Assembly: GCA_963834515.1 (NCBI GenBank)
Contig: CAWICB010000007.1
Coordinates: 372,001-436,000 of the forward strand
DNA length: 64,000 nucleotides
Origin: RYN-230 sp963834515
GTDB taxonomy: Bacteria > Actinomycetota > Actinomycetes > Streptosporangiales > Streptosporangiaceae
Direction of reading: 5' to 3'
This document shows positions 8,960-16,921 of this stretch, one piece after another. The translations under genes were made by a program, and so were the position numbers. Within the stretch, counting starts at the first letter, position 1. Each line of letters opens with the position of its first letter. The notes beneath the pieces were generated by a model. The model worked only from the letters and a program-made list of their open reading frames with translations. It ran no database searches and was not told the origin of the DNA.

Positions 8960-9520
8960 ATGTCGAAACCACTTCAGCGCGGACAATCTCAAGTTTCCCG
9001 GCGATGACTGGCGCCTCGACCTGACCGACGTGTTCGCGTTCAGGTCAGCGGACGACCCGGGCCAGACGGTGCTGATCATCGACTCGAACCCGACGAGCGC
9101 CCCACCCCCGATACCCGCGCCCACGACCGGCGGAATTCCATCCGGACGCTGTCTACCGGATCAACGTTGATACCGACGGCGATGCGCAAGCCGACGTCGC
9201 GTTCACGTTCACGTTCACCGCGTACCAGGACGGCAGGCAGACCGGGATGGCCTGGTATGCCACCGGGCAGTGAGGCCAGGCAGCCGGAGCTAGCCGGCGC
9301 GGGCCAGCATCAGCCTGCGCCGCGACGGCACGCTCGTGCAGCTGGACCGCGGCGGGAACCCGACCATCAACCCGTTCATCAACCCGGACGGCGAGAAGAA
9401 CCCGTACAACTCACGGCAGCCGGCCGACGACGTGGCCAACCCAACTACCTGGGCCCGTGGTCGCTGCAGGCCACGTTCCCCTACCTCGGGGTGCCCAACC
9501 CGCCAGTGACCACTTCCTGA
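8960..9520 (+). pseudogene. DUF4331-family gene, frameshifted and truncated
   Basis: The start ATG (8960) has GGGAG about 6 nt upstream, but the frame stops after 15 codons. Reading with one A removed near 8967 gives MSNHFSADNLKFPGDDWRLD and then LTDVFAFRSADDPGQTVLI, a DUF4331 N-terminus. Homology continues in other frames: FHPDAVYRINVDTDGDAQAD near 9136-9195 and NPTINPFINPDGEKNPYNSR near 9360-9420. Several indels and a missing middle and C-terminal part indicate a dead gene. DUF4331 proteins are probable extracytoplasmic beta-propeller-like proteins of unknown function. Confidence 0.75.
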
Positions 9521-9537
9521 CTCAGCAGCAGCTGGCC

Positions 9538-10200
9538 TCACGGGCCGCCGATGCGGTATCCGCCCTCCCGGACGGTGTGGATAACCGGCGGGTTGCCGAG
9601 CTTGGCCCGGAGCCGGTACATGGTCTGCTTGACCGCGGTGGTGAACGGGTCAGCGGCCTCGTCCCAGACCCGTTCGAGCAGTTCCTCGGCCGGGACCACC
9701 CGGCCCGCCGAGGCGAGCAGGTACTCCAGGACGGCGAACTCCTTGCTGCTCAGGTCGAGCCGCCGCCCGGCCCGGGACGCCACCCGGCCGCTGGGCACCA
9801 GCCGGATGTCGCCGTAGTGCAGCGTCGGGGGCATGGGCGCGGCCACCCGCCGGCCCAGGGCCCGCACCCGGGCGGCCAGCTCGGGAAAGTCGAATGGCTT
9901 GGCCAGGTAGTCGTCAGCGCCCAGGTCGAGGCCCTCGACCCGGTCGGTCAGGCTGCCCGACGCGGTCAGCATCAGGATCCGGCTCGGCGACTGCCCCCCG
10001 GCGAGCCGCCGGCACACCTCGTCACCGTGCACGCCGGGCAGGTCCCGGTCCAGGATCACGACGTCGTAGCGGGTCACAGCCACGTGCTCGAGCGCTTCGG
10101 TCCCGTCGTGCACGATGTTGACCGCCATCCCCTCGCGCCGCAGCCCGGTTCCGATCGCCCGGGCCATCGGCTCGAAATCCTCGACGATCAGCACTCGCAT
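9538..10200 (-). CDS. OmpR/PhoB-family response regulator (orphan)
   Basis: A 220-residue two-domain regulator. The receiver domain (1-115) starts MRVLIVEDFEPMARAIGTGL. The phospho-acceptor Asp lies in VVILDRDLPG near residue 51, with conserved Thr in LMLTASG and Lys in YLAKPFDFPEL. The C-terminal winged-helix DNA-binding domain shows LDLSSKEFAVLEYLL and ends VIHTVREGGYRIGGP. No histidine kinase gene is adjacent, so its partner is unknown. The gene points away from lsr2 and shares a 444-bp intergenic region with it. Confidence 0.93.
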   Translation of the reverse strand: MRVLIVEDFEPMARAIGTGLRREGMAVNIVHDGTEALEHVAVTRYDVVILDRDLPGVHGDEVCRRLAGGQSPSRILMLTASGSLTDRVEGLDLGADDYLAKPFDFPELAARVRALGRRVAAPMPPTLHYGDIRLVPSGRVASRAGRRLDLSSKEFAVLEYLLASAGRVVPAEELLERVWDEAADPFTTAVKQTMYRLRAKLGNPPVIHTVREGGYRIGGP

Positions 10201-10644
10201 GGCCTCGCAGGGTTCCTTTCTGCGCGTTCCCGGTCTGGTTTGCCAGGATGCCAGGCCGCCGGTCTCAGCCAGGTATCAGCGCCGCGCGCGGACTCCTTCA
10301 GTGAGATCCGCCAGGGCTCATCCAGGGTGTCGCCCACGCCGAACGGCGCTGATGCCAAATGCGGCCCACGCTGCGCCGGCGTCTGCGCGGCAGAGAGTAC
10401 CGAAAACCTATCGGCGGCATCCAGTGCCAAACCACCGGGACCAGGAGTCAGTTTGCCGGTTTTGGGCACCCTGATGGGCGCCGCGCGTCCGGGGTATGGG
10501 TCCGGTATTGGCATCAGCTTGGGCCAGATATCACCCGGTCACCCCGGCCACATGTGCCGGGCAGGCGGGTAGATCATTTGGGTAAGGAGAGGACAGCCTG
10601 ACCTGACCGGGTACAGATAGTTCAGCGCCGTAACGGGGGTAGCG
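10201..10644. other. Divergent intergenic region (response regulator / lsr2)
   Basis: This 444-bp region must hold promoters for the response regulator and for lsr2. It is more AT-containing than its neighbours around 10370-10520. I see no tRNA or conserved ORF. A sequence TACAGATAGTT near 10612 could be a -10 region for lsr2 but lacks a clear -35. Confidence 0.4.
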
Positions 10645-11205
10645 ATGGCACGGAGGACAATCGTCGCACTAGAAGACGATCTTGATGGGGGCCCAGCGGA
10701 CGAGACCGTGCGGTTCGGGGTCGGCGGCTCGGAGTATGAGATCGACCTGAGCGAGAAGAACGCCGCCCGGCTCCGCAGGCAGCTCGCACCGTTCGTCGAG
10801 CATGCCCGCCGGGCGGGCAGCCAGCCGCGGCGGCCGGTACGCACCGCAGCCAGCCGGCGGCGCAGCCGCGACATCCGGGCCTGGGCCCGGGAACGGGGCA
10901 TCCAGCTCAGCGAGCGCGGCCGCATCCCGGCCGGGATCGCAGCCCAGTATGAGGCCGAGGCCGGCCCGGGCGCACGGCGGTTAGCCGCCCGCCCTCAGTC
11001 CCGGGACGGTCTCAGCCCGCGTGCCCCCGGCGGGCGTGGCCGGCCGCCGGGACGGCCCCACCCGCAGCGGCCGGCGCGGAACATAACCGCTGGCCGGGCG
11101 GCTGCCCGTCATGGCATAGTCAGCGTGAAGTCACGCGCACGGAGTTCGCGAAGGGAGGTGCGGTCCATGTCAGGCATCCCTTCCGCGCCTCCGGCCCGGT
11201 CCTGA
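10645..11205 (+). CDS. lsr2: Lsr2-family nucleoid protein with C-terminal extension
   Basis: Residues 1-110 are a complete Lsr2: the N-terminal dimerisation domain (RRTIVALEDDLDGG, then TVRFGVGGSEYEIDLSEKNA) and the C-terminal DNA-binding domain (RSRDIRAWARERGIQLSERG, then RIPAGIAAQY) with the minor-groove RGR motif. Lsr2 is an H-NS-like protein that bridges AT-rich DNA and silences foreign genes. Family members normally stop near residue 112. Here the frame continues about 75 residues, very Arg/Pro/Gly/Ala rich, to 11205. The tail looks unstructured and could reflect loss of the normal stop or a frameshift. Confidence 0.88.
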   Translation: MARRTIVALEDDLDGGPADETVRFGVGGSEYEIDLSEKNAARLRRQLAPFVEHARRAGSQPRRPVRTAASRRRSRDIRAWARERGIQLSERGRIPAGIAAQYEAEAGPGARRLAARPQSRDGLSPRAPGGRGRPPGRPHPQRPARNITAGRAAARHGIVSVKSRARSSRREVRSMSGIPSAPPARS

Positions 11206-11246
11206 CTTCCCGGTACGGGGCGCCCACAGCGAAAGCTGGGCCCACC

Positions 11247-11606
11247 ATGCACGCAAGCATTCTCAACATCACGTTCGACTGCGCCGACGCACAGGCGCAG
11301 GCCACGTTCTGGGCCGCGGTGACCGGCGGGACCGCGCAGCAGCAGGACGGCACGCCCGGGCACGTCGAGTACGTGGTCCTGCCCACGGCCGCGGGCACGC
11401 CGCAGCTGTACTTCACCACCGTCCCGGAGCCGAAACAGGTCAAGAACCGGGTCCACCTGGACCTGCTCCCGCCCGGCCACGGCCAGCGGGCCGAGCTGGA
11501 CCGGCTGGCCAGCCTCGGGGCCCGGGTCATCGGCGGCCAGCCACCGGGGGCGGGCTGGGTCATCCTGGCTGACCCGGAGGGCAACGAGTTCTGCCTGGAG
11601 GGGTGA
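11247..11606 (+). CDS. VOC-family (glyoxalase-like) protein
   Basis: A 119-residue protein with one vicinal-oxygen-chelate module pair: HASILNITFDCADAQAQATF at the N-terminus and KNRVHLDLLPPGH then GWVILADPEGNEFCLEG at the C-terminus. Members of this actinobacterial group bind metals or small hydrophobic molecules and are often annotated as glyoxalase-like. Substrate unknown. It lies 41 bp after the extended lsr2 frame on the same strand and ends about 60 bp before the XRE promoter. Confidence 0.85.
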   Translation: MHASILNITFDCADAQAQATFWAAVTGGTAQQQDGTPGHVEYVVLPTAAGTPQLYFTTVPEPKQVKNRVHLDLLPPGHGQRAELDRLASLGARVIGGQPPGAGWVILADPEGNEFCLEG

Positions 11607-11667
11607 CCGGACGCCGCCCTGGCCTGACCGCACGCCGGGTGGCCTGACCGCGCGCCCAGCCGCTCCC

Positions 11668-11715
11668 TGTAAAGGTTCCTTGACATCGGAGCCGAGGTAA
11701 AGCTACCTTTACATC
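11668..11715 (+). promoter_or_regulatory. Promoter and palindromic operator of the XRE gene (probably leaderless)
   Basis: A -35 TTGACA (11680-11685) and a -10 TACCTT (11704-11709) are 18 bp apart, so transcription should begin at about 11716, the A of the ATG. TGTAAAGGT (11668-11676) and its exact reverse complement ACCTTTACA (11705-11713) flank the core promoter. A second palindrome AGGTAaagcTACCT covers 11695-11708 and overlaps the -10. This arrangement predicts repression by the encoded XRE protein. Confidence 0.7.
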
Positions 11716-11919
11716 ATGCGGAACCGGGTCAGGGAGCGACGCAGGCTGCGCGGGCTGTCGCAGGCCGAGGTAGCGGCCGCGCTGGGGGTGTCGCGCCAGA
11801 CGGTCATCTCCATCGAGAGCGGCCGCTACCTGCCGTCGCTGCCACTGGCATTCCGGATCGCGCGGTATTTCGACGTGCCGGTGGACAAGATGTTCGATCC
11901 GGATGATGAGGAGGCGTGA
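11716..11919 (+). CDS. Small XRE-family transcriptional regulator
   Basis: A 67-residue stand-alone helix-turn-helix protein of the YozG-like class. It begins MRNRVRERRRLRGLSQAEVA; the recognition helix region is LGVSRQTVISIESGRYLPSL, and it ends VPVDKMFDPDDEE. Such proteins commonly sit in front of a small membrane protein gene and autoregulate the pair. The start is set by the promoter geometry: there is no Shine-Dalgarno and the predicted transcript starts at the ATG. Its stop overlaps the region of the next gene's ribosome-binding site. Confidence 0.9.
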   Translation: MRNRVRERRRLRGLSQAEVAAALGVSRQTVISIESGRYLPSLPLAFRIARYFDVPVDKMFDPDDEEA

Positions 11920-11921
11920 CC

Positions 11922-12377
11922 ATGCTGAAAGCCATCTCCCCGAGACTGCGCAAGCCTCTGCTATACGCCCTGGTCGGGGCGGTGTTCGCAGCTGCCTGGC
12001 TGGTCCATGGCGGCCGGACCTGGTGGATCTCGATCATGGTCCTGGTGGCCACCGCCGCCCGGGTGATCACGGTGTACGTGCGCGCCGGGCGGGATACCGA
12101 CGAGGGCGCGCTGGCCGGCTCGCGGGCGGACGAGCGGCTGGCGCTGCTGAACGCGCGGGCCCGGGCGCTGGCCGGGATTTTCGCCTGGGCCGCGACGTTC
12201 GTGGCCCTGTCGGTCGCGGTGGCGGCCGGGAAGACGTGGTGGCCGTACGCCGCCATTCTCGCCGTGACCGGCCTCGGTTACCTGTTCGGCCTGTCCAGCT
12301 ACGGTGTCGGGGAACAGGATCCGGCCGAGGAGGACACCGGGGCCGGGCACGACACGCCGTCCGCGTTCAGCTGGTGA
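11922..12377 (+). CDS. Four-span membrane protein partnered with the XRE regulator
   Basis: A 151-residue protein with hydrophobic segments at about residues 13-30, 34-52, 86-104 and 110-128, and a charged central loop (RAGRDTDEGALAGSRADERL). The organisation resembles DUF2178-like small membrane proteins that follow YozG-type XRE genes. The ATG at 11922 has GGAGG 7 nt upstream; the GTG at 11916 is too close to that site. The 3' end overlaps the convergent serine hydrolase gene by 11 bp. Function unknown. Confidence 0.8.
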   Translation: MLKAISPRLRKPLLYALVGAVFAAAWLVHGGRTWWISIMVLVATAARVITVYVRAGRDTDEGALAGSRADERLALLNARARALAGIFAWAATFVALSVAVAAGKTWWPYAAILAVTGLGYLFGLSSYGVGEQDPAEEDTGAGHDTPSAFSW

Positions 12378-13881
12378 CCAGGCGGACCAGCCTTGCGTTA
12401 ACCGGCTCGATGGGCACCAGCCGGTTGGCCAGCGCCACGCTGGTCTGGCCGTCGCTCAGCCGGCTGAGCAGTGACGCGGACGCGCCGGGGCCGCCCCCGG
12501 CGTGGCCGCACAGGTCCTTGGGCCGGTGCAGCAACCAGCCCAGGCCGATCTGCGCCCCGGCGGGCTCCCGGTCCGCGTGCGGCCGGAGCGCCTCGCGGGC
12601 CAGGCCGCCGGGCAGCAGGCCGCCCCAGCCACGGCCGAACCGGACCAGGTCGGCCGCGGTGGACCACAGCCCGCCCGCGGCCGGGATCACGCACACCTGG
12701 GCCGGCGTGGGCTGGAACGAGCCGTCCTCGGCCAGCCGGTACCCGGTGACCGCGTCCCGCCCGGGCCACCGCCCCGGGAACGACGAACTGATCATGCCGA
12801 GCGGCTCGAGCACCAGGCGGGCGGCCGCCTCCGGGTACGGGCGCCCAGTAACGTCGCTGATCAGCTGGCCGAGCGCGGCGTAGCCGCCGTTGCTGTACCG
12901 GAACGTGCCGCGCGGCCCGGTGCAGGCCAGCACGGGGCCAGTGACCTCGGCCAGGTCAGGGATGCGGGCGGCGAACAGCTCGCCCGGGCTGTCCACCCCG
13001 CCGGTATGGCTGAGCAGTTCCCGCACCGTGACCGCGGCGTCAGCCAGCCGGACCATGCGCAAGTGCTGCCCGGCTGGGTCGTCCAGGCCGATCCGGCCGC
13101 TGGCAGCCAGCCGGAGCACGGCCGTCGCGGTAATGAGCTTGGTGATGGAATACGCCGGGAACCGGTGGCTTTCGCGGAGCGCCTCGCCCCGGTCCAGATC
13201 GGCCCAGCCCCGGGTGACCGACCACACCTGTGTCTCCGCTGAGCTGGCCAGCACCGGGCCGGCCAGCACCAGGCCGGGCAGCCCGGCGTCGCTGACCGAC
13301 TCCTCAGCTACCGCCGCGGCCAGCGCCGGAACCTCGCCGGACGTGTGGCCGGGCGGTGCCGCCGCCCGTGGATCGCTGACCGCGGTGCCCACCGGGTACA
13401 GCCGCAGCATGGTCAGCCGGTTCGGCGGGCCCGGTTCGGCGGCCGCCTCCAGCCGCAGGCCGGCGATCCGGGCCCGGACGCTAGCCGGGGTCTCCGTGAT
13501 GACGCTGAGCGGCCCGCCCAGATCCGTGGCCACCCGGGTGAGCGTGGCCGCCAGCGTGCCCGGCGGGACCAGGGTCAGGAAGCGGCCGGCGAAGTGCGCC
13601 CGTAGCTCGTCTTCGGCCGGGGCGGCCCAGCCTGGCGTGCCCGCCCCGGCGAACCTGGACAGCACCCAGCGCACCTGGCTGAGGGCCGGGCCCGGCCGGG
13701 CGGGTGGTGCGCTGACGAACTGCTTGAGCGCGGCCCAGCTCGGCAGGCCGTGCTCTCGCGCGATGGCCAGCTGGGCGTCGTGCAGCGCGGCGAACTCGCC
13801 CGCGGCCAGGCGCCGCTTTGCCTGCAGCTTGAGGTAGCGCAGATTCGGCCGGCCGGGGAACGGGCGTGACTGACCGGACAT
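12367..13881 (-). CDS. Beta-lactamase-fold serine hydrolase with N-terminal helical domain
   Basis: A 504-residue protein. Residues 1-50 (LKLQAKRRLAAGEFAALHDA... EHGLPSWAALKQFV) are a short helical module often found in front of actinobacterial enzymes. The main domain has the class C/DD-peptidase motifs: SITK (SxxK nucleophile, near residue 248), YSN (YxN, near 330) and a later HAGGGPG that replaces the KTG box. Such proteins are penicillin-binding-protein-like esterases or peptidases. No signal peptide is apparent, suggesting a cytoplasmic enzyme. The start is ATG 13881 with GGAAGGA upstream. It is transcribed after the PNPOx-like gene, 173 bp away. Confidence 0.85.
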   Translation of the reverse strand: MSGQSRPFPGRPNLRYLKLQAKRRLAAGEFAALHDAQLAIAREHGLPSWAALKQFVSAPPARPGPALSQVRWVLSRFAGAGTPGWAAPAEDELRAHFAGRFLTLVPPGTLAATLTRVATDLGGPLSVITETPASVRARIAGLRLEAAAEPGPPNRLTMLRLYPVGTAVSDPRAAAPPGHTSGEVPALAAAVAEESVSDAGLPGLVLAGPVLASSAETQVWSVTRGWADLDRGEALRESHRFPAYSITKLITATAVLRLAASGRIGLDDPAGQHLRMVRLADAAVTVRELLSHTGGVDSPGELFAARIPDLAEVTGPVLACTGPRGTFRYSNGGYAALGQLISDVTGRPYPEAAARLVLEPLGMISSSFPGRWPGRDAVTGYRLAEDGSFQPTPAQVCVIPAAGGLWSTAADLVRFGRGWGGLLPGGLAREALRPHADREPAGAQIGLGWLLHRPKDLCGHAGGGPGASASLLSRLSDGQTSVALANRLVPIEPVNARLVRLVTS

Positions 13882-14054
13882 GGCAGTCCTTCCCTTCGGC
13901 GCCCGCGGGTCCGCGGCATAGGGCTGGAAAGACGTGCCATCAGCAGCTGGTGCAGCCGGTGAGCTTGCAGCTCTGCCCGCGGACCCAGCGGCAGCTGGTA
14001 CCTGCCGGTCACACGATAACCCGCGGTCGCGGCCCGGAGCCAACCCAATTCCGG

Positions 14055-14582
14055 TCAGGCCCGGCCGCGGAACAGGAACCGGGTCGGTGAGCCAGTGAAG
14101 TCCCTGGAGTCCAGCGCGAACACCCAGTCGGGCCGCAGGCTGAACACGCTGTTCGATGCCGGGTCCACCATCTCCGGGCCGTAGCTGGTGCCGTATTTGG
14201 CGTTCTCCGCGGTCAGCATCCCGGCCAGCTCGCCGGGGCCGGTCACCCGCCGGGCCAGTCCCCGCACCACCACCGGCTCGAGCGGGTCGTCCGTGGCCAG
14301 CGAGCAGCACGGCTGCGCGGCCAGGTTGCGGGCCTTGCGGGACCCGTTGGAGCTGCTGAACCAGAGCCGGCCCGCTTCCCACACCGCCCAGACCGGCATC
14401 AGGTGCGGCGTCCCGTCCGGGGTTACCGTGGCCAGCCAGAAGTCGTGCGACCGGATCAGCCGCTGCTCCGCCCACGACCAGGGCAGCAGCCCGCTGCCCT
14501 CGGCGGCGGGCAGCGTCCCGTAGCCGGGCATGTACGGCCGGGCGGCGGCTGGCTCAGTCGGCTCCGGGCTCACCCTGCGCAT
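14055..14582 (-). CDS. Pyridoxamine-5'-phosphate-oxidase-like flavin or F420-binding protein
   Basis: A 175-residue split-barrel protein. Residues 35-75 (QRLIRSHDFWLATVTPDGTP, then HLMPVWAVWEAGRLWFSSS) carry the strand pair typical of F420/FMN-binding PNPOx-like proteins, followed by SRKARNLAAQPCCSL and the VVVRGLARRV strand. In actinomycetes these usually bind F420 or FMN and reduce small substrates, but cofactor and substrate are not resolved here. Start ATG 14582. Confidence 0.85.
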   Translation of the reverse strand: MRRVSPEPTEPAAARPYMPGYGTLPAAEGSGLLPWSWAEQRLIRSHDFWLATVTPDGTPHLMPVWAVWEAGRLWFSSSNGSRKARNLAAQPCCSLATDDPLEPVVVRGLARRVTGPGELAGMLTAENAKYGTSYGPEMVDPASNSVFSLRPDWVFALDSRDFTGSPTRFLFRGRA

Positions 14583-14746
14583 GTGCCGAACCTAACTGCC
14601 CGGGACCAGGACCGCCCGCGCGGCTACCGCCGGGGCGTCCGCCAGCCGGCCAGCCCGGAGGGGCTGGATCTCATCACCGGCTGGGTCACCCGGCCCTGGG
14701 ACAGGCCGGCCACCAGCGCGCCCGGCCTTGGACGTACGCTCCCCAG

Positions 14747-15205
14747 ATGATCGATGAGCGGCTTCAGGAACTTGGCATCGTGCTGCCCCCGGTATTCCCG
14801 CCCGTGGGCACCTACGCCGGCTGTGTGATCGACGGCGGGCTGGTCTACGTCAGCGGGCACGGCCCGGTCAACGGCGACACCTTCATCCGGGGCAAGGTCG
14901 GCGCCGACCTGTCCCTGGACCAGGGCCGGGAGGCCGCGCGGCTCACCGCACTGTCCATCCTGGCCACCCTGCGGGCCGAACTCGGCGGGCTGGACCGCAT
15001 CGCCCGGATCGTGAAGGTGTTCGGCATGGTCAACGCCGCACCCGGGTTCACCCAGACGCCCGCGGTCATCGACGGCTGCTCCGACCTGCTGGTCGCGGTG
15101 TTCGGCGACGCCGGGCGGCACGCCCGCAGCGCCGTCGGCCTGGCCGAGCTGCCGATCGGCATCGCGGTGGAGATCGAGCTCACCGCCCGGGTCCGGGCCG
15201 CCTGA
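14747..15205 (+). CDS. RidA-family protein (YjgF/YER057c/UK114-like)
   Basis: A 152-residue protein of the YjgF_like_1 group: MIDERLQELGIVLPPVFPPV, GLVYVSGHGPVNG, and the C-terminal ARSAVGLAELPIGIAVEIEL strand. RidA proteins deaminate reactive enamine/imine intermediates. In this longer subgroup the canonical deaminating Arg is not obvious to me, so activity is uncertain. The gene is monocistronic and converges on the small gene at 15223-15477. Confidence 0.9.
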   Translation: MIDERLQELGIVLPPVFPPVGTYAGCVIDGGLVYVSGHGPVNGDTFIRGKVGADLSLDQGREAARLTALSILATLRAELGGLDRIARIVKVFGMVNAAPGFTQTPAVIDGCSDLLVAVFGDAGRHARSAVGLAELPIGIAVEIELTARVRAA

Positions 15206-15222
15206 CCCGCCCGGGCGCAGGC

Positions 15223-15477
15223 TCAGAGAAACTGGCCGGGCGAGTCCTCTGGATCGCCGCGCCAGGTCACCGCGATGACCTCGTTCGGGTCGATGACCGT
15301 CCACCCCGTCTCGCGCTCCAGCCGGACCAGGCCGTCCTGGCGGACCTGCACCGCGGTCAGCTTCTTGTCCTGTGCGGTCGGGAAGGAGACCTGCCCGATC
15401 CGGCTCACCAGCATGGAGATCGACCCGGACTTGCCGATGAGCGGGTGGAGCAGGTCGCGGATAGTATCGCCGGTCAT
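15223..15477 (-). CDS. Conserved-looking hypothetical protein downstream of lysA
   Basis: An 84-residue soluble protein beginning MTGDTIRDLLHPLIGKSGSI and ending in WTVIDPNEVIAVTWRGDPED. It has a predominantly beta pattern. I do not recognise the family. A very good ribosome-binding site (GGAGGTGA) lies 6 nt before ATG 15477, which supports expression. It follows lysA by 39 bp on the same strand, suggesting co-transcription. Confidence 0.75.
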   Translation of the reverse strand: MTGDTIRDLLHPLIGKSGSISMLVSRIGQVSFPTAQDKKLTAVQVRQDGLVRLERETGWTVIDPNEVIAVTWRGDPEDSPGQFL

Positions 15478-15516
15478 TCGCCGTCACCTCCGGGTGTCAC
15501 TAGGACCAGGATGACA

Positions 15517-16773
15517 TCAGGCGGGCGGCAGGTCGCGGGACATCAGGTCGGCGAGGGTCTCCCGGCGGACCACCTCGCGCGGCTGGCCGTCGCGGACGAA
15601 CAGTACCGGCGGGCGGAGCGCGCCGTTGTAGTTGTTGGCCATGGTGAAGCAGTAGGCGCCGGTCACCGGCACGGCCACCAGGTCGCCGGGCCGGGGGTCA
15701 CGCAGCGGCACCCCGCTGACCAGCCGGTCGCCGGACTCGCAATGCCGCCCAACCAGCTCAACCAGGCTGCCCCCGCCGACCCGGCTGGTCACGGTGGCCT
15801 CGAAGCGCTGGCCGTACAGCGCCACCTCCATATTGTCGGCCATCCCGCCGTCCACGGCCACGAACCGGGGGTCACCACCCTTGACCGAGACGACCCGGTA
15901 CACGGTCACCCCGAACGGCGCGACCAGGCTGCGCCCCGGCTCGATGATGAGCTGAGCGCCGGCCGGCAGCCAGCGCCGGGCCGCGGCGGCCAGGGCGCCG
16001 GCCCACTCCTCCGGGCTGGGTGGCCGGTTGGCGTAGGTGTACCGGACGCCCAGCCCGCCACCCAGGTTGTAGACGGGGAACTCGCCCAGCCCGGCGACCG
16101 CCTGGACGGCGCGGGCGTACGGCTCGGCCGACAGGATCTGCGACCCGATGTGCAGGTGCAGCCCGTCCAGCCGGAGCTTGCTGCCGCGCAGCCGGCCGAT
16201 CGCGTCCTGGGCCGCGGGCAGCGGGAGGCCGAACTTGGACCCGGCCTGGCCGGTGGCCACCGCGTCGTAGGTGTCCGGCCGCACCCCGGGCTGCACCCGG
16301 AGCAGCACGGCCTGCCCGCCGGAGGCGAGCTCGCCCAGCCGGTCGATGTCGTCGGTGTTGTCGATGACGATCAGCCCGACACCGGCGTCGAGCGCCAGCT
16401 GCAGTTCCGCCGTGGTCTTGGCGTTCCCGTGCAGCACGATCCGGGCCGGGTCGACCCCGCCGGCCAGCGCCATGGCCAGCTCACCCGGCCCGGCCACATC
16501 GACCCCGATACCCTCGCCGGCCATCAGCCGGTACATGGGCGTGCTCGGGAAGGCCTTGGACGCGAACACCATCCGCGAGTTCGGCCAGGCCGCGTCCAGC
16601 GCCCGCCGGAACCGGCGGACGTGGGCGCGGACCGCGGCCTCGTCGATGACGTACAGCGGGGTGCCCCACCTGGCCGCCAGGTCGGCCAGCCGGCAGCCGC
16701 CCACCACCAGCTCGCCGTCGGCACCCACCCGGGAGCCGGGCGGGAACAGGCCCAGCAGCTCGGCGGTGCTCAT
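15517..16773 (-). CDS. lysA: Diaminopimelate decarboxylase
   Basis: A 418-residue PLP enzyme of the alanine-racemase fold III that converts meso-diaminopimelate to lysine. The PLP lysine lies in MVFASKAFPS near residue 72. Other landmarks are HLHIGSQI, the phosphate-binding YNLGGGLGVRYTY, EPGRSLVA, the dimer-interface catalytic Cys in GRHCESGD, and the closing AYCFTMANNYNGALRPP. Start ATG 16773 gives the usual length; no strong ribosome-binding site is visible. Other lysine-pathway genes are not adjacent. Confidence 0.94.
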   Translation of the reverse strand: MSTAELLGLFPPGSRVGADGELVVGGCRLADLAARWGTPLYVIDEAAVRAHVRRFRRALDAAWPNSRMVFASKAFPSTPMYRLMAGEGIGVDVAGPGELAMALAGGVDPARIVLHGNAKTTAELQLALDAGVGLIVIDNTDDIDRLGELASGGQAVLLRVQPGVRPDTYDAVATGQAGSKFGLPLPAAQDAIGRLRGSKLRLDGLHLHIGSQILSAEPYARAVQAVAGLGEFPVYNLGGGLGVRYTYANRPPSPEEWAGALAAAARRWLPAGAQLIIEPGRSLVAPFGVTVYRVVSVKGGDPRFVAVDGGMADNMEVALYGQRFEATVTSRVGGGSLVELVGRHCESGDRLVSGVPLRDPRPGDLVAVPVTGAYCFTMANNYNGALRPPVLFVRDGQPREVVRRETLADLMSRDLPPA

Positions 16774-16871
16774 CCCGGCATGGTAGGAGACCGGCCCGGC
16801 CAGCGGGCGGGCCGGGGTCAGGCTCGGCTCAGGATTCCGTGACCAAACCGTGTCGCCAGGTTCAGCCGCCG

Positions 16872-16892
16872 ACCGGGTATACCCGGTATTAT
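16872..16892 (+). promoter_or_regulatory. Perfect 16-bp palindrome and -10 upstream of padR
   Basis: ACCGGGTATACCCGGT (16872-16887) is a perfect palindrome. It is followed at once by TATTAT (16887-16892), a good -10 hexamer. Binding of a dimeric repressor would block the spacer region. PadR proteins commonly autoregulate through such sites, so this is the likely operator for the PadR/ABC operon. Confidence 0.6.
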
Positions 16893-16921
16893 TCCCGGCA
16901 TGCTGACGGTCTGGAGGTGCG

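Noticed and set aside
8256..8972. A 238-codon reverse frame in the region between two pseudogenes
   Set aside because: Low-complexity Pro/Gly/Arg content without conserved motifs; arises from GC-rich spacer DNA.
9457..10572. A 371-codon forward frame opposite the response regulator
   Set aside because: No domain is visible; the reverse strand encodes an unmistakable OmpR-type protein.
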